DNA from: Tractidigestivibacter montrealensis
GTDB lineage: Bacteria; Actinomycetota; Coriobacteriia; Coriobacteriales; Atopobiaceae
DNA length: 64,000 nt
Direction of reading: 5' to 3'
Assembly (NCBI RefSeq): GCF_024741235.1
Contig: NZ_JANSKA010000008.1
Location: forward strand, 1-64,000
Shown: piece after piece, positions 26,053-33,870 of the stretch
Numbering within the stretch: position 1 is the first letter of the stretch
How the letters are laid out: every line of letters starts with the position of its first letter
Notes under the pieces: generated by a model
Database searches by the model: none
What the model was told of the DNA's origin: nothing
The model's input: the letters and a program-made list of their open reading frames with translations, nothing else
Made by a program: the position numbers and the translations under genes

Positions 26053-26673
26053 ATGCCCCGTGCCAAGAAAGAGGACATCTTCTATACCCTGCTCAAGGAC
26101 TTTGCTGCGCGCATCGAGGACGCGGCCGTGGAGTACGTGAAGGTCATCACGGACTTTCCCGAGACCACGTCCGAGATTCCGCAGATGAAGGTCTACGAGA
26201 ACAAGTGCGACGAGAAGGTCAAGCACATCATGGAGGAGCTCTGCTCGTCCTTCGTGACTCCCATCGAGCGCTCGGACATCAACGACCTCGCGCTTGCCAT
26301 GGACGACATCGTGGACTACATGAACGCCATTGCCTCGGGGCTGGACCTCTTCAACGTGAACGAGATGCGCAAGGAGGGCCCGCAGATGGCCAACCTCACG
26401 CTGACGGCCGTCAAGGACATCCATGTGATGATCGATCATCTGCCCGACTACAAAAAGGACACGCTTGTCATGGAGAAGGCCATCGCCGTGGGCCACATCG
26501 AGGACGAGGGCGACCTTGTCTATCAGAACGCGCTGCGTCGCCTCTTCCTGGAGGAGCCCAACGGCCGCTATACCGTCACATGGACGCGTCTTTTCGACCA
26601 GATGGAGAACCTGCTTGACGCGTGCGACAACACCGCCGGCGTCGTGCGCTCCGTGGTGCTCAAGGGCGCGTAG
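26053..26673 (+). CDS. DUF47 (PhoU-like) accessory protein of the PiT transporter
   Basis: A 206-residue all-helical DUF47 protein. It starts after TAAGGAGAACCC. Typical blocks are DFAARIEDAAVEYVKVI, ENKCDEKVKHIMEELCSSFVTPIERSDI and LAMDDIVDYMNAIA. Proteins of this family are related to PhoU and are regularly encoded with PiT carriers, whose activity or assembly they are thought to modulate. The short spacing to the transporter supports joint translation. Confidence 0.9.
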   Translation: MPRAKKEDIFYTLLKDFAARIEDAAVEYVKVITDFPETTSEIPQMKVYENKCDEKVKHIMEELCSSFVTPIERSDINDLALAMDDIVDYMNAIASGLDLFNVNEMRKEGPQMANLTLTAVKDIHVMIDHLPDYKKDTLVMEKAIAVGHIEDEGDLVYQNALRRLFLEEPNGRYTVTWTRLFDQMENLLDACDNTAGVVRSVVLKGA

Positions 26674-26746
26674 GAGAGCCTCTCATCGGCGTGTTCGGTG
26701 GCGTGAGCGCCGAAAGGCAAGTTTTCACAACAAGTGTGTACGTAAT

Positions 26747-26772
26747 CGCGCCTTCCGGCGACGGAAGGCGCG
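26747..26772. terminator. hairpin behind the phosphate transport genes
   Basis: CGCGCCTTCCG and CGGAAGGCGCG form a perfect 11-bp stem with GCGA loop, followed by TCTCGT. It is 74 bp behind the DUF47 stop codon. The T-run is poor, so terminator function is only likely. Confidence 0.5.
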
Positions 26773-26852
26773 TCTCGTACAGAGTCCGTTGGAGACGCTG
26801 GCTTCGGTGCCTCCCTATTTTTGGACAAGCGTCTTTCTGTGACCCCCGGGCT

Positions 26853-27100
26853 GCATGAAAACGCTCTATCGGACGGGATTTTCTCATCCGTCGCATAAAA
26901 ATAAGCTATCGGATGGTCTGTTAAGAGCCTCGACATCAATCGTTGAATTATACTTACACAAAGATGAATAAATCACATAATATATACAAAGTTATGTAAC
27001 AGTAGTTTCATTACTGATGTAATCTCTCAAGAGGCACCGTCCGATAGAGCGTTTTTATGCAGAGCTTTCGGAACCTCCGTCCGATAGAGCATTTTTATGC
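26853..27100. repeat. 248-bp inverted element A: two 24-bp repeats per arm at 40-bp period
   Basis: Four related 24-bp repeats lie at 26853-26876, 26893-26916 (plus), 27037-27060 and 27077-27100 (minus). All start at their outer end with GCAT and end with CGGACGG or CGGATGG (for example GCATAAAAACGCTCT, then ATCGGACGG). Within each arm the repeats start exactly 40 bp apart, with unrelated 16-bp spacers. The 120-bp core (26917-27036) is strongly AT-rich and has no gene. Element B at 53370-53611 has the same geometry. It may be a pair of protein-binding arrays or a small non-autonomous mobile element. Confidence 0.8.
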
Positions 27101-27412
27101 GTGGGTCGACGCACCGCCCATATGCCGTAGTCGTTGTATCTAGTGCCAATGGATTTCTGAGTACCAATCAGGCGACTAGTGCACTCGTGCAGCCGTATCT
27201 GCGAAGTCCTCTCTCCGGAATCAAGCCGGTGTCCGTATCCGAGCTCTTGTAGAAGAAGCGGACAAAGGAGCCCTTCGTGGCATCCAGGAGACAAGGACGT
27301 TTCCTGGGGGCTGTGCCTACCGTTATGTGCTTTCAAGAACTGTCTTGTCAGATGGCAAGACAGAGTGTCATACTGTCGCCCCAGTGGCCGCACCAACCAA
27401 GGGGGGAGCATC
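27101..27412. other. intergenic region upstream of nadA
   Basis: No gene is recognised between inverted element A and nadA. The end of the stretch carries the nadA promoter and a dyad, described separately. The open frame of nadA extends back through this stretch without coding character. Confidence 0.35.
27340..27374 (+). promoter_or_regulatory. nadA promoter with candidate NiaR operator
   Basis: The dyad CTGTCTTG-8 nt-CAAGACAG at 27340-27363 has perfect 8-bp arms. It overlaps a -35 TTGTCA (27345-27350), with a -10 CATACT 18 bp further on (27369-27374). Its place before the NAD operon, which also encodes a NiaR-type repressor, makes it the best operator candidate. Confidence 0.5.
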
Positions 27413-28351
27413 GTGGAGGAAGTCCAAACTGGGCACAGGGAAGCGCTTGCCGAGAAGGTCGAGCGGCTCAAACGCGAGAGGGGCGCCGTGGTTCTGGCAC
27501 ACTACTACGTCCCGGCCGAGACCCAGCGTCTTGCTGACTACGTGGGCGACTCGTTTTACCTGGCTCGTCTTGCAAAGACCCTCGATGCCTCGATTATCGT
27601 GCTGTGCGGTGTCTCGTTCATGGCCGAGAGCGTGAAGCTCCTCAACCCCGCGCGCCGCGTCCTCATGCCGGAGACCGCCGCGGACTGTCCCATGGCACAC
27701 ATGGTGCGTCAAGAGGACGTGGACCGCGTGCGCGCCGAGGTCGCCGATCTTGCCGTCGTGGCCTACGTGAACACAACGGCCGAGGTCAAGCGCTGGGCGG
27801 ATGTCTGCGTGACCTCCTCGAACGCCATAAAAGTGGTGCGCGAGCTGCCCGAGAAGAACATCCTCTTCATTCCCGACATGAACCTTGGTCGATACGTTGC
27901 CGAGCAGGTCCCCGAGAAGCACGTGATTCTAAACCGAGGCTACTGCCCCACGCACAACAAGATCGGCCTCGCGCAGGTCGAGGCGCTGGAGCTGGCGCAT
28001 CCGGACGCACTGATCCTGGCGCACCCCGAGTGCACGCGCGAGGTGCTCGACGAGGCAGACTTCATCGGCTCCACCAAGCAGATCATCGAGCGCATTGCCA
28101 CGGGCGAGGAGCGCGAGTTCATCGTGCTCACGGTGGTGGGCGTCGCGGACCAGATTGAGCGCCGCAGCGAGGGCCAAGGCAAGCGCATCTACTTCCCCGA
28201 GCCCGCGCCCGTGTGCCCCAACATGGCCATGGTCACCCCTGAGAAGCTGCTTTCCTGTCTGGAGAACATGGCGGGGGAGGTTGCGCTGCCGGCAGAGCCG
28301 CAGCGTGCAGTCAAGCCGCTCGAGCGCATGCTTGAGCTGGCGGGGAGGTGA
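27413..28351 (+). CDS. nadA: quinolinate synthase NadA
   Basis: A 312-residue 4Fe-4S enzyme that condenses iminoaspartate with dihydroxyacetone phosphate to quinolinate in de novo NAD synthesis. The start is the GTG at 27413 behind GGGGGGAGC; the frame is open further upstream without a start of quality. Conserved blocks are VVLAHYYVPAETQRLADYVGDS, VLCGVSFMAESVKLLNP, YVNTTAEVKRWADVCVTSSNA, LILAHPECTREV and PVCPNMAMVTPEKLL, with the Cys ligands in the last three. It is the first gene of nadABC-niaR, and its stop overlaps the start region of nadB. Confidence 0.93.
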   Translation: MEEVQTGHREALAEKVERLKRERGAVVLAHYYVPAETQRLADYVGDSFYLARLAKTLDASIIVLCGVSFMAESVKLLNPARRVLMPETAADCPMAHMVRQEDVDRVRAEVADLAVVAYVNTTAEVKRWADVCVTSSNAIKVVRELPEKNILFIPDMNLGRYVAEQVPEKHVILNRGYCPTHNKIGLAQVEALELAHPDALILAHPECTREVLDEADFIGSTKQIIERIATGEEREFIVLTVVGVADQIERRSEGQGKRIYFPEPAPVCPNMAMVTPEKLLSCLENMAGEVALPAEPQRAVKPLERMLELAGR

Positions 28352-28356
28352 GTGGC

Positions 28357-29598
28357 ATGGCAAGCACGGCTGTTGTGGAAAGGCCTGCTCAGATGGCCGA
28401 TGGGGCGGTGGCCCCGCAGCCGCGGGCGCTCGTGAGCGACGTCGTGATCGTGGGCTGCGGCGTGGCCGGGCTCTACTCGGCGCTCAACCTGCCGCGTGGC
28501 CTGCGCGTGACCATGATCTGCAAGGAGGACCTGGAGAGCTGCGACTCCATGCTCGCGCAGGGCGGCATCTGCGTGATGCGTGACCCCGACGACTACGACT
28601 CTTGGTTCGACGACACCATGCGCGCCGGCCACGGCGAGTGCCGCGCGCAGAGCGTGGACACCATGATTTGGTCGAGCCGCGACGTGATCCGCGACCTGGT
28701 GCGCCTGGGTGTCGACTTTGACCGCACGCCTGAGGGCGGCTTCGACTACACCCGCGAGGGCGCCCACTCGCGCCCGCGCATCCTCCACCACGCCGACGTC
28801 ACCGGCAAGGAGATCACCACCAAGCTGCTCGCGCAGGTGCGCCGTCTTGACAACGTGGAGATCCACGAGCACGTGTGCATGGACGACCTTCTCGTCGAGG
28901 GTGGCTCCTGCGTTGGCATCGTGGCGCACGACGCGCGCGGCCGGCGCCTGGAGCTGCGCGCACGCGACGTCATTCTCGCCACGGGCGGCATCGGTGGGCT
29001 CTACGAGCGCTCGACCAACTTCCCGTGCCTCACGGGCGACGGCTGCCGCGTGGCCGCGGCGCACGGCGTGGCGCTCGACCACATGGACTACGTGCAGATT
29101 CACCCCACGTCGCTCTATACCGAGAAGCCCGGGCGCGCCTTCCTGATCTCCGAGAGCTGCCGCGGCGAGGGCGCCATCCTGCTCAATGCCGCCGGCGAGC
29201 GCTTCTGCGACGAGCTCCAGCCGCGCGACGTGGTCTCGAAGGCCATCTACGACCAGATGGAGCGCGAGGGCTCGCACTACGTGCGCCTCTCGTTCGAGCT
29301 TGTGCCCGAGGACGTCATCTGCGGGCACTTTGCCCACATCTGGCAGCGCTGTCTGGAGGAGGGCTACGACATCCGCCGCGAGCCCATCCCCGTGGTGCCC
29401 GCGCAGCACTACCTCATGGGTGGCATCCACGTGGGCGCAAACTCCCAGACCACCCTGCCGCATCTCTACGCGGCGGGCGAGACAAGCTGCAACGGCGTGC
29501 ACGGCGCCAACCGCCTGGCGAGCAACTCGCTTCTCGAGAGCCTCGTCTTCTCTCGGCTTGCCGCGCGCGACATCGTACGAGAAAGGCATGCCGCATGA
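28357..29598 (+). CDS. nadB: L-aspartate oxidase NadB (short form)
   Basis: A 413-residue flavoprotein that oxidises L-aspartate to iminoaspartate for NadA. I prefer the ATG at 28357 (GGGAGGTGA upstream) to the GTG at 28348. The FAD-binding VIVGCGVAGLYSALNL, the SMLAQGGICV segment, HPTSLY, the substrate-loop RGEGAILLNAAGERF and the final GETSCNGVHGANRLASNSLLE motif are present. The family usually has about 530 residues; the C-terminal helical domain that follows the last motif is absent, and the protein stops soon after it. The nadC ATG overlaps the stop codon. Confidence 0.9.
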   Translation: MASTAVVERPAQMADGAVAPQPRALVSDVVIVGCGVAGLYSALNLPRGLRVTMICKEDLESCDSMLAQGGICVMRDPDDYDSWFDDTMRAGHGECRAQSVDTMIWSSRDVIRDLVRLGVDFDRTPEGGFDYTREGAHSRPRILHHADVTGKEITTKLLAQVRRLDNVEIHEHVCMDDLLVEGGSCVGIVAHDARGRRLELRARDVILATGGIGGLYERSTNFPCLTGDGCRVAAAHGVALDHMDYVQIHPTSLYTEKPGRAFLISESCRGEGAILLNAAGERFCDELQPRDVVSKAIYDQMEREGSHYVRLSFELVPEDVICGHFAHIWQRCLEEGYDIRREPIPVVPAQHYLMGGIHVGANSQTTLPHLYAAGETSCNGVHGANRLASNSLLESLVFSRLAARDIVRERHAA

Positions 29599-30458
29599 AC
29601 TCGGTGACACTTAAGCTGCAGGCAGAGCCGCTGATTCTCTCGGCGCTGCGCGAAGACATCACCAGCGAGGACGTAACCACGGCGTCGGTGATTGGCGAGA
29701 AGGCCACGGGCGAGGTGCGCCTCATTGCCAAGGAGGACGGTGTCATCTGCGGACTGGACGTGTTCGCACGCAACTTCGAGCTGCTTGACCCCACGGCCAC
29801 CTGCGAGTTCTCGGTCGAGGAGGGGGCCGACGTCACCGCCGGCCAGGATCTTGGCTGCGTGCGCGCCCACGTGCGGGCGCTTCTCTCGGGCGAGCGGGTC
29901 GCGCTCAACTACCTGCAGCGCATGAGCGGCATTGCCACGGCGGCGCGCCGCATGTCCGCGCTCTTTGCCGGCACGCGCACGCGCCTGGTGGACACGCGCA
30001 AGACCTGCCCCAACATGCGCGTCTTCGAGAAGGAGGCCGTCCGCGTGGGTGGCGCGGGCAACCACCGCTACAACCTCTCTGACGGCGTGCTGCTCAAGGA
30101 CAACCACATCGACGCGGCCGGCGGCGTTGCCAAGGCCGTTGCCGCCGCGCGTGCCTACGCGCCTTTCGTGCGCAAGATCGAGGTTGAGGTCGAGACAATC
30201 GACCAGGTCCGCGAGGCGGTGGACGCCGGCGCCGACATCATCATGCTCGACAACATGGACCTGGATGCCATGCGCGAGGCCATCCGCGTGATCGACGGCG
30301 CGGCCGAGGTGGAGGTCTCGGGCAACGTCACGATGAAGCGCGCCGCCCGTCTCGCCGACCTGGGCGTGGACTACGTCTCTTCCGGCGCGATTACCCACTC
30401 CGCGCCCATCCTCGACCTCTCGCTCAAGCACCTCACCGTGACTTCGAATCCATGCTAG
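29595..30458 (+). CDS. nadC: quinolinate phosphoribosyltransferase NadC
   Basis: A 287-residue enzyme that converts quinolinate and PRPP to nicotinate mononucleotide, the third step of de novo NAD synthesis. Its ATG at 29595 overlaps the nadB stop (ATGA). Key blocks are LNYLQRMSGIATAARRM, the PRPP/quinolinate-binding DTRKTCPNMRVFEKEAVRVGG, NHRYNLSDGVLLKDNHI, KIEVEVETIDQVREAVDAG and MLDNMD. Length matches the family. The niaR gene follows after 10 bp. Confidence 0.93.
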   Translation: MNSVTLKLQAEPLILSALREDITSEDVTTASVIGEKATGEVRLIAKEDGVICGLDVFARNFELLDPTATCEFSVEEGADVTAGQDLGCVRAHVRALLSGERVALNYLQRMSGIATAARRMSALFAGTRTRLVDTRKTCPNMRVFEKEAVRVGGAGNHRYNLSDGVLLKDNHIDAAGGVAKAVAAARAYAPFVRKIEVEVETIDQVREAVDAGADIIMLDNMDLDAMREAIRVIDGAAEVEVSGNVTMKRAARLADLGVDYVSSGAITHSAPILDLSLKHLTVTSNPC

Positions 30459-30468
30459 GCTGAGGTGC

Positions 30469-30999
30469 ATGAGCGGAGAAGATCGCAGGGCAAAGATCGT
30501 GGCGCTCCTCGGCGAGGCCGGGGAGCCCATTTCTGGTGGCCAGCTGGCGCGCGAGCTTGGCGTGAGCCGGCAGGTAATCGTGCAGGACGTGGCGCTCCTC
30601 AGGCGCAGCGGCGTCGAGCTTGAGTCCACGCACCGTGGCTACGTGCTGCGCCGGCACAACATGCCGCGGCGCATCTTCAAGGTGTACCACACCGAGGAGC
30701 AGATAGAAGACGAGCTCAACCTCATCGTTGACCTGGGTGGCACCGTGGAGGACGTGGTGGTGAACCACCGCACGTACGGGGTCATCTCCGTGCCGCTCAA
30801 CGTATCCAGCCGGCGTGACGTGGCGCGCTACCTGGCCGACATTGCGTCGAGCAGGTCGACGCCCCTCTCGCGCGTGACCTCCGGGTACCACTTCCACCAT
30901 GTGAGCGCCCCTTCCGAGGAGGCGCTGGACGAGATTGGCGCGGCGCTTGCCAAGCGTGGCTACCTGGTGGACCGCCTGCCCTACGAAACCGTGGAATGA
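30469..30999 (+). CDS. niaR: NiaR-type NAD biosynthesis repressor (HTH plus 3H domain)
   Basis: A 176-residue regulator: a winged helix (about 6-60; GGQLARELGVSRQVIVQDVALLRR) followed by a 3H domain, named for three conserved His residues (VYHTEEQ, VVNHRTYGVI, and SGYHFHHVSA are the candidates here). NiaR binds nicotinic acid as corepressor and shuts off NAD synthesis and niacin uptake genes. Its place at the end of nadABC supports feedback control of this operon. The TGA stop lies inside a copy of the GAGACAAAGGGAC palindrome, which probably ends transcription. Confidence 0.88.
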   Translation: MSGEDRRAKIVALLGEAGEPISGGQLARELGVSRQVIVQDVALLRRSGVELESTHRGYVLRRHNMPRRIFKVYHTEEQIEDELNLIVDLGGTVEDVVVNHRTYGVISVPLNVSSRRDVARYLADIASSRSTPLSRVTSGYHFHHVSAPSEEALDEIGAALAKRGYLVDRLPYETVE

Positions 31000-31030
31000 G
31001 ACAAAGGGACAGTCCCTTTGTCTCATTCCA
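30992..31030. repeat. GAGACAAAGGGA palindrome, copy 3 (terminator of the nad operon)
   Basis: Perfect 19-bp arms (30992-31010 and 31012-31030) around a single A; this is the longest copy in the window. The niaR stop codon is inside the left arm. Confidence 0.85.
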
Positions 31031-31158
31031 CGCCGTGTTGGTCCTCTGTTGGCTTTGTTACAAGCTCCGCAATGATTGCGACCAGCTGGTTTCAGCGTCC
31101 TAATCTGGTTGAACGCACGCTCGCACCTGCGCGCGATACGGATGAGAGGGGAATACCA

Positions 31159-32196
31159 ATGGAGAAGAAGGACATCGACTGGGGTAGCCTCGGTTTTGCC
31201 TACATGCATACCGACTACAGCTACGTCTCGAACTACAAGGACGGCGCCTGGGACGAGGGCACGCTCACGCCCGACCACACCGTTACGCTCTCCGAGTGCG
31301 CAGGGCTTCTCCACTACTGCCAGGAGGTCTTCGAGGGCCTCAAGGCCTACACTACCAGGAATGGCGACATCGTCTGCTTCCGCCCGGACCAGAACGCCGA
31401 GCGCATGTACAACTCCGCGAAGCGCATCTGCATGCCGCCGTTCCCCAAGGATCGCTTCGTGAAGGCCGTCGAGGAGGTCGTCAAGGCGAACGCCGCCTAC
31501 GTCCCGCCCTTCGGCTCCGGTGCCACCCTATACATCCGCCCGCTCATGTTCGCGACCGGTGACGTCATTGGCGTGAAGCCTGCCGACGAGTACCAGTTCC
31601 GCATCCTCGTGACGCCCGTTGGCCCGTACTACAAGGGCGGCGTCAAGCCCGTCAAGCTGCAGGTCTCTAAGTTCGACCGTGCGGCACCCCACGGCACCGG
31701 CAACATCAAGGCCGGCCTCAACTATGCCATGAGTCTCTATCCCAGCGTCGAGGCGCACAGCAAGGGCTACGCGGACAACATGTTCCTCGACCCCAAGACT
31801 CGCACCTACGTTGAGGAGTCCGGCGGCGCCAACATCCTCTTTGTTAAGGAGGACGGCACCCTCGTTGTGCCGCAGTCCTTCACCGACTCCATCCTGCCTT
31901 CCGTCACGCGCCGCTCGCTGGTTGACGTGGCCGAGAAGATGCTGGGCATGAAGGTCGAGCAGCGCCCTGTCAAGTTCCAGGAGATTCTGGACAACGAGTT
32001 CGTCGAGGCCGGCATGTGCGGCACCGCCGCGGTCATCTCGCCCGTGGGCGAGGTCGACAACGACGACGTCCACTACGTCTTCAAGAGCGGCATGGAGAAC
32101 GTTGGTCCCGTCATGAAGAAGCTGCGCGAGACGCTCACCGGCATTCAGTCCGGCGAGATCGAGGACCAGTTTGGGTGGGTTCACAAGATTTGCTAG
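31159..32196 (+). CDS. ilvE: branched-chain amino acid aminotransferase
   Basis: A 345-residue fold-type IV PLP enzyme that makes Val, Leu and Ile from their keto acids. The ATG at 31159 is chosen because MEKKDIDWGSLGFAYMHTD is a normal start for the family and GAGGGGAATACC precedes it. Conserved blocks are CQEVFEGLKAYTTRNGDIVCFRPD, YIRPLMFAT, the PLP lysine in GTGNIKAGLNYAMSL, VEESGGANILFV and the TAAVISPVGEV phosphate region. It stands alone, with a terminator-like stem behind it. Confidence 0.92.
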   Translation: MEKKDIDWGSLGFAYMHTDYSYVSNYKDGAWDEGTLTPDHTVTLSECAGLLHYCQEVFEGLKAYTTRNGDIVCFRPDQNAERMYNSAKRICMPPFPKDRFVKAVEEVVKANAAYVPPFGSGATLYIRPLMFATGDVIGVKPADEYQFRILVTPVGPYYKGGVKPVKLQVSKFDRAAPHGTGNIKAGLNYAMSLYPSVEAHSKGYADNMFLDPKTRTYVEESGGANILFVKEDGTLVVPQSFTDSILPSVTRRSLVDVAEKMLGMKVEQRPVKFQEILDNEFVEAGMCGTAAVISPVGEVDNDDVHYVFKSGMENVGPVMKKLRETLTGIQSGEIEDQFGWVHKIC

Positions 32197-32213
32197 TCAC
32201 CAGGTACGTGTAG

Positions 32214-32278
32214 GCCGGAGGCCGGTTTCCTACGAGAGGTGCGCTGCGCGGAACTTCTCTCCGGAAACCGGCCTTCGG
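32214..32278. terminator. stem-loop behind the aminotransferase gene
   Basis: AGGCCGGTTTCC pairs with GGAAACCGGCCT across about 30 nt, with GCCGGAGGCCG at the outer end. It has the form of a terminator stem and is followed by palindrome copy 4. Confidence 0.5.
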
Positions 32279-32285
32279 CGTATCG

Positions 32286-32316
32286 ATGAGACAAAGGGAC
32301 AGTCCCTTTGTCTCAC
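32286..32316. repeat. GAGACAAAGGGA palindrome, copy 4
   Basis: Arms GAGACAAAGGGAC (32288-32300) and GTCCCTTTGTCTC (32302-32314) around A. The outer bases no longer pair (ATGAG versus CTCAC), so this copy is slightly decayed. Confidence 0.85.
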
Positions 32317-32475
32317 TGGGACCCTGCGTGGTCCCTACCTTCTCGCGATTCCGACTGTCTGAGCACTGTGGGGCACGGCCTCGATAGATAACAGCGTTCA
32401 TAGGCGCGAAAATGTCGAATTTGTTCCCGTTACTGCATGGTGAGGTACGGTCGCCCTTCTCGTCCGCGGGATTTA

Positions 32476-32559
32476 GTTGCCCGGTAAAGCAATCCCGTTG
32501 CCCGGTAAAGCAATCCCGTTGCCCGGTAAAACAATCCCGTTGCCCGGTAAAGCAATTCC
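32476..32559. repeat. four tandem 21-bp repeats
   Basis: GTTGCCCGGTAAAGCAATCC plus C is repeated head to tail four times (32476, 32497, 32518, 32539); the third copy has AAAAC for AAAGC and the fourth AATTCC. There are no spacers, so it is not a CRISPR array. The TTGCCCGGTAA core resembles the ends of the hairpin units at 43.8-44.1 kb. Confidence 0.85.
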
Positions 32560-32568
32560 GCGGCACAT

Positions 32569-32602
32569 AAAAGTCCCCCGGCGACGAGAGCCGCCGGGGG
32601 AC
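32569..32602 (-). terminator. intrinsic terminator of gpmA
   Basis: On the minus strand GTCCCCCGGC and GCCGGGGGAC form a 10-bp GC-rich stem followed by TTTT. It is 24 bp behind the gpmA stop codon. Confidence 0.8.
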
Positions 32603-32625
32603 ACTGGGCTGCAATGGCAGACAGC

Positions 32626-33390
32626 CTACTTCTTAGCCTTGCCCTGGTTGGCAACGGCGTTGATCTTGGCCTCGATGGTGGCGGGGTCGCCAATGTAGTG
32701 CTTGTCGAGGATGTTCCAGTCCTTGTCAAAGGTGTAGGAACAAGGAACACCCGTGGGGATGTTGACCTTGAGGATCTCCTCGGGGGTAAGGTGCTCAAGC
32801 TGCATCACGAGGGCGCGCAGCGAGTTGCCGTGGGCGGCGATAAGAACGCGCTTGCCGCTCTCGAGCTGCGGCTTGATCTCCTGCTCGAAGTACGGCCACG
32901 CGCGGGCGATGGTGTCCTTCAGGCACTCGGTGTAGGGGAGGTCCTCCTGCGGCACGTCGCGGAACATCGCCTGGACGTGCGGGTCACGCTCGTCGCCGGG
33001 CGTGAGCGCGGGCGGCTGGACGTCGAAGGAACGACGCCAGATGAGGACCTGCTCCTCGCCGTGCTCCTCGGCGGCCTTGGCCTTGTTGAGGCCCTGGAGT
33101 GCGCCGTAGTGGCGCTCGTTGAGACGCCAGGTCTTGTGGACGGGCAGCCACGCGCGGTCCATCTGGTCAAGGACGATGTTCAGCGTGTGGATGGCGCGCT
33201 TGAGCAGCGAGGTGTAGCAGACGTCAAAGTCGAAGCCCTGCTCCTTCAGTGCCTTGCCACCGGCAGCCGCCTCCGCGCGGCCGGTGTCGGTGAGGTCGAC
33301 ATCGGTCCAACCGGTAAAGAGGTTGAGCTTGTTCCACTCGGACTCGCCGTGACGAATGATCACGAGGTGCATGTTCTGGTCGTCAGCCAT
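32626..33390 (-). CDS. gpmA: 2,3-bisphosphoglycerate-dependent phosphoglycerate mutase
   Basis: A 254-residue glycolytic enzyme converting 3- to 2-phosphoglycerate. The phosphohistidine motif LVIIRHGESEWNKLNLFTGW is at about 9-28, followed by KRAIHTLN, WRLNERHYGALQGLNK and the second catalytic His in IAAHGNSLRALV. The start is the ATG at 33390 behind GAAGGGAAG; a later ATG (MHLVII) would cut only six residues. It has its own terminator and no operon partner. Confidence 0.93.
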   Translation of the reverse strand: MADDQNMHLVIIRHGESEWNKLNLFTGWTDVDLTDTGRAEAAAGGKALKEQGFDFDVCYTSLLKRAIHTLNIVLDQMDRAWLPVHKTWRLNERHYGALQGLNKAKAAEEHGEEQVLIWRRSFDVQPPALTPGDERDPHVQAMFRDVPQEDLPYTECLKDTIARAWPYFEQEIKPQLESGKRVLIAAHGNSLRALVMQLEHLTPEEILKVNIPTGVPCSYTFDKDWNILDKHYIGDPATIEAKINAVANQGKAKK

Positions 33391-33503
33391 GGGCTTCCCT
33401 TCTCTTGGGCTTTTTCGTGCGCTTCCGCACACCTGTAGATAGTATGACGCAAAAGGGTATAGTTGACATAGGTTAACTTGAAGCTTGCATGAGGGAGGTA
33501 GCC

Positions 33504-33719
33504 ATGAATCCTCTTGACGTTGTCATTCTCCTTGCGGTGGCTGCGGTGGTGGCCCTGTGCGTTCGGTCGATTGCCCGTGGCGAGACGAGCGAGTGCAGTA
33601 CCTGTGGAGACACTGGCTGCACGGCGCGCTACACCGGCGGGCATTGCCGCGCCGCCGACGACATGCTCCGCCGTGCCAACGAGGCGCTCGACAAGCCGGC
33701 GCACCCCAACGCTGGATAG
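33504..33719 (+). CDS. small Cys-containing membrane protein (FeoB-associated-like)
   Basis: A 71-residue protein starting at the ATG at 33504 with GGGAGGTAGCC upstream. One N-terminal transmembrane segment (MNPLDVVILLAVAAVVALCV) is followed by a short basic linker and a Cys-rich patch CSTCGDTGCTARYTGGHC. The layout recalls the small FeoB-associated Cys-rich membrane proteins, but no feoB is near. I cannot assign a role. It points towards glnA and ends 152 bp before it. Confidence 0.6.
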   Translation: MNPLDVVILLAVAAVVALCVRSIARGETSECSTCGDTGCTARYTGGHCRAADDMLRRANEALDKPAHPNAG

Positions 33720-33870
33720 TTCGCCAGAAAGAGGTGGCGGCGGTTGCCCCAACGTGTCTCCCACGTCATAATTCCCTCCGATGGGAAGGTGGAAACAGGC
33801 ACGAAATACGGTTGTGGGAACGTAGATGTGATTGAGAAATACCTGCGCCCGTGCCGTCGGGAGGAGACCC

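Noticed and set aside
26853-27100. CRISPR-like reading of the 24-bp repeats with 16-bp spacers
   Set aside because: There are only two repeats per arm, in inverted arrangement, spacers are too short, and there are no cas genes.
32476-32559. CRISPR array
   Set aside because: The 21-bp units are directly adjacent without spacers, and no cas genes are present.
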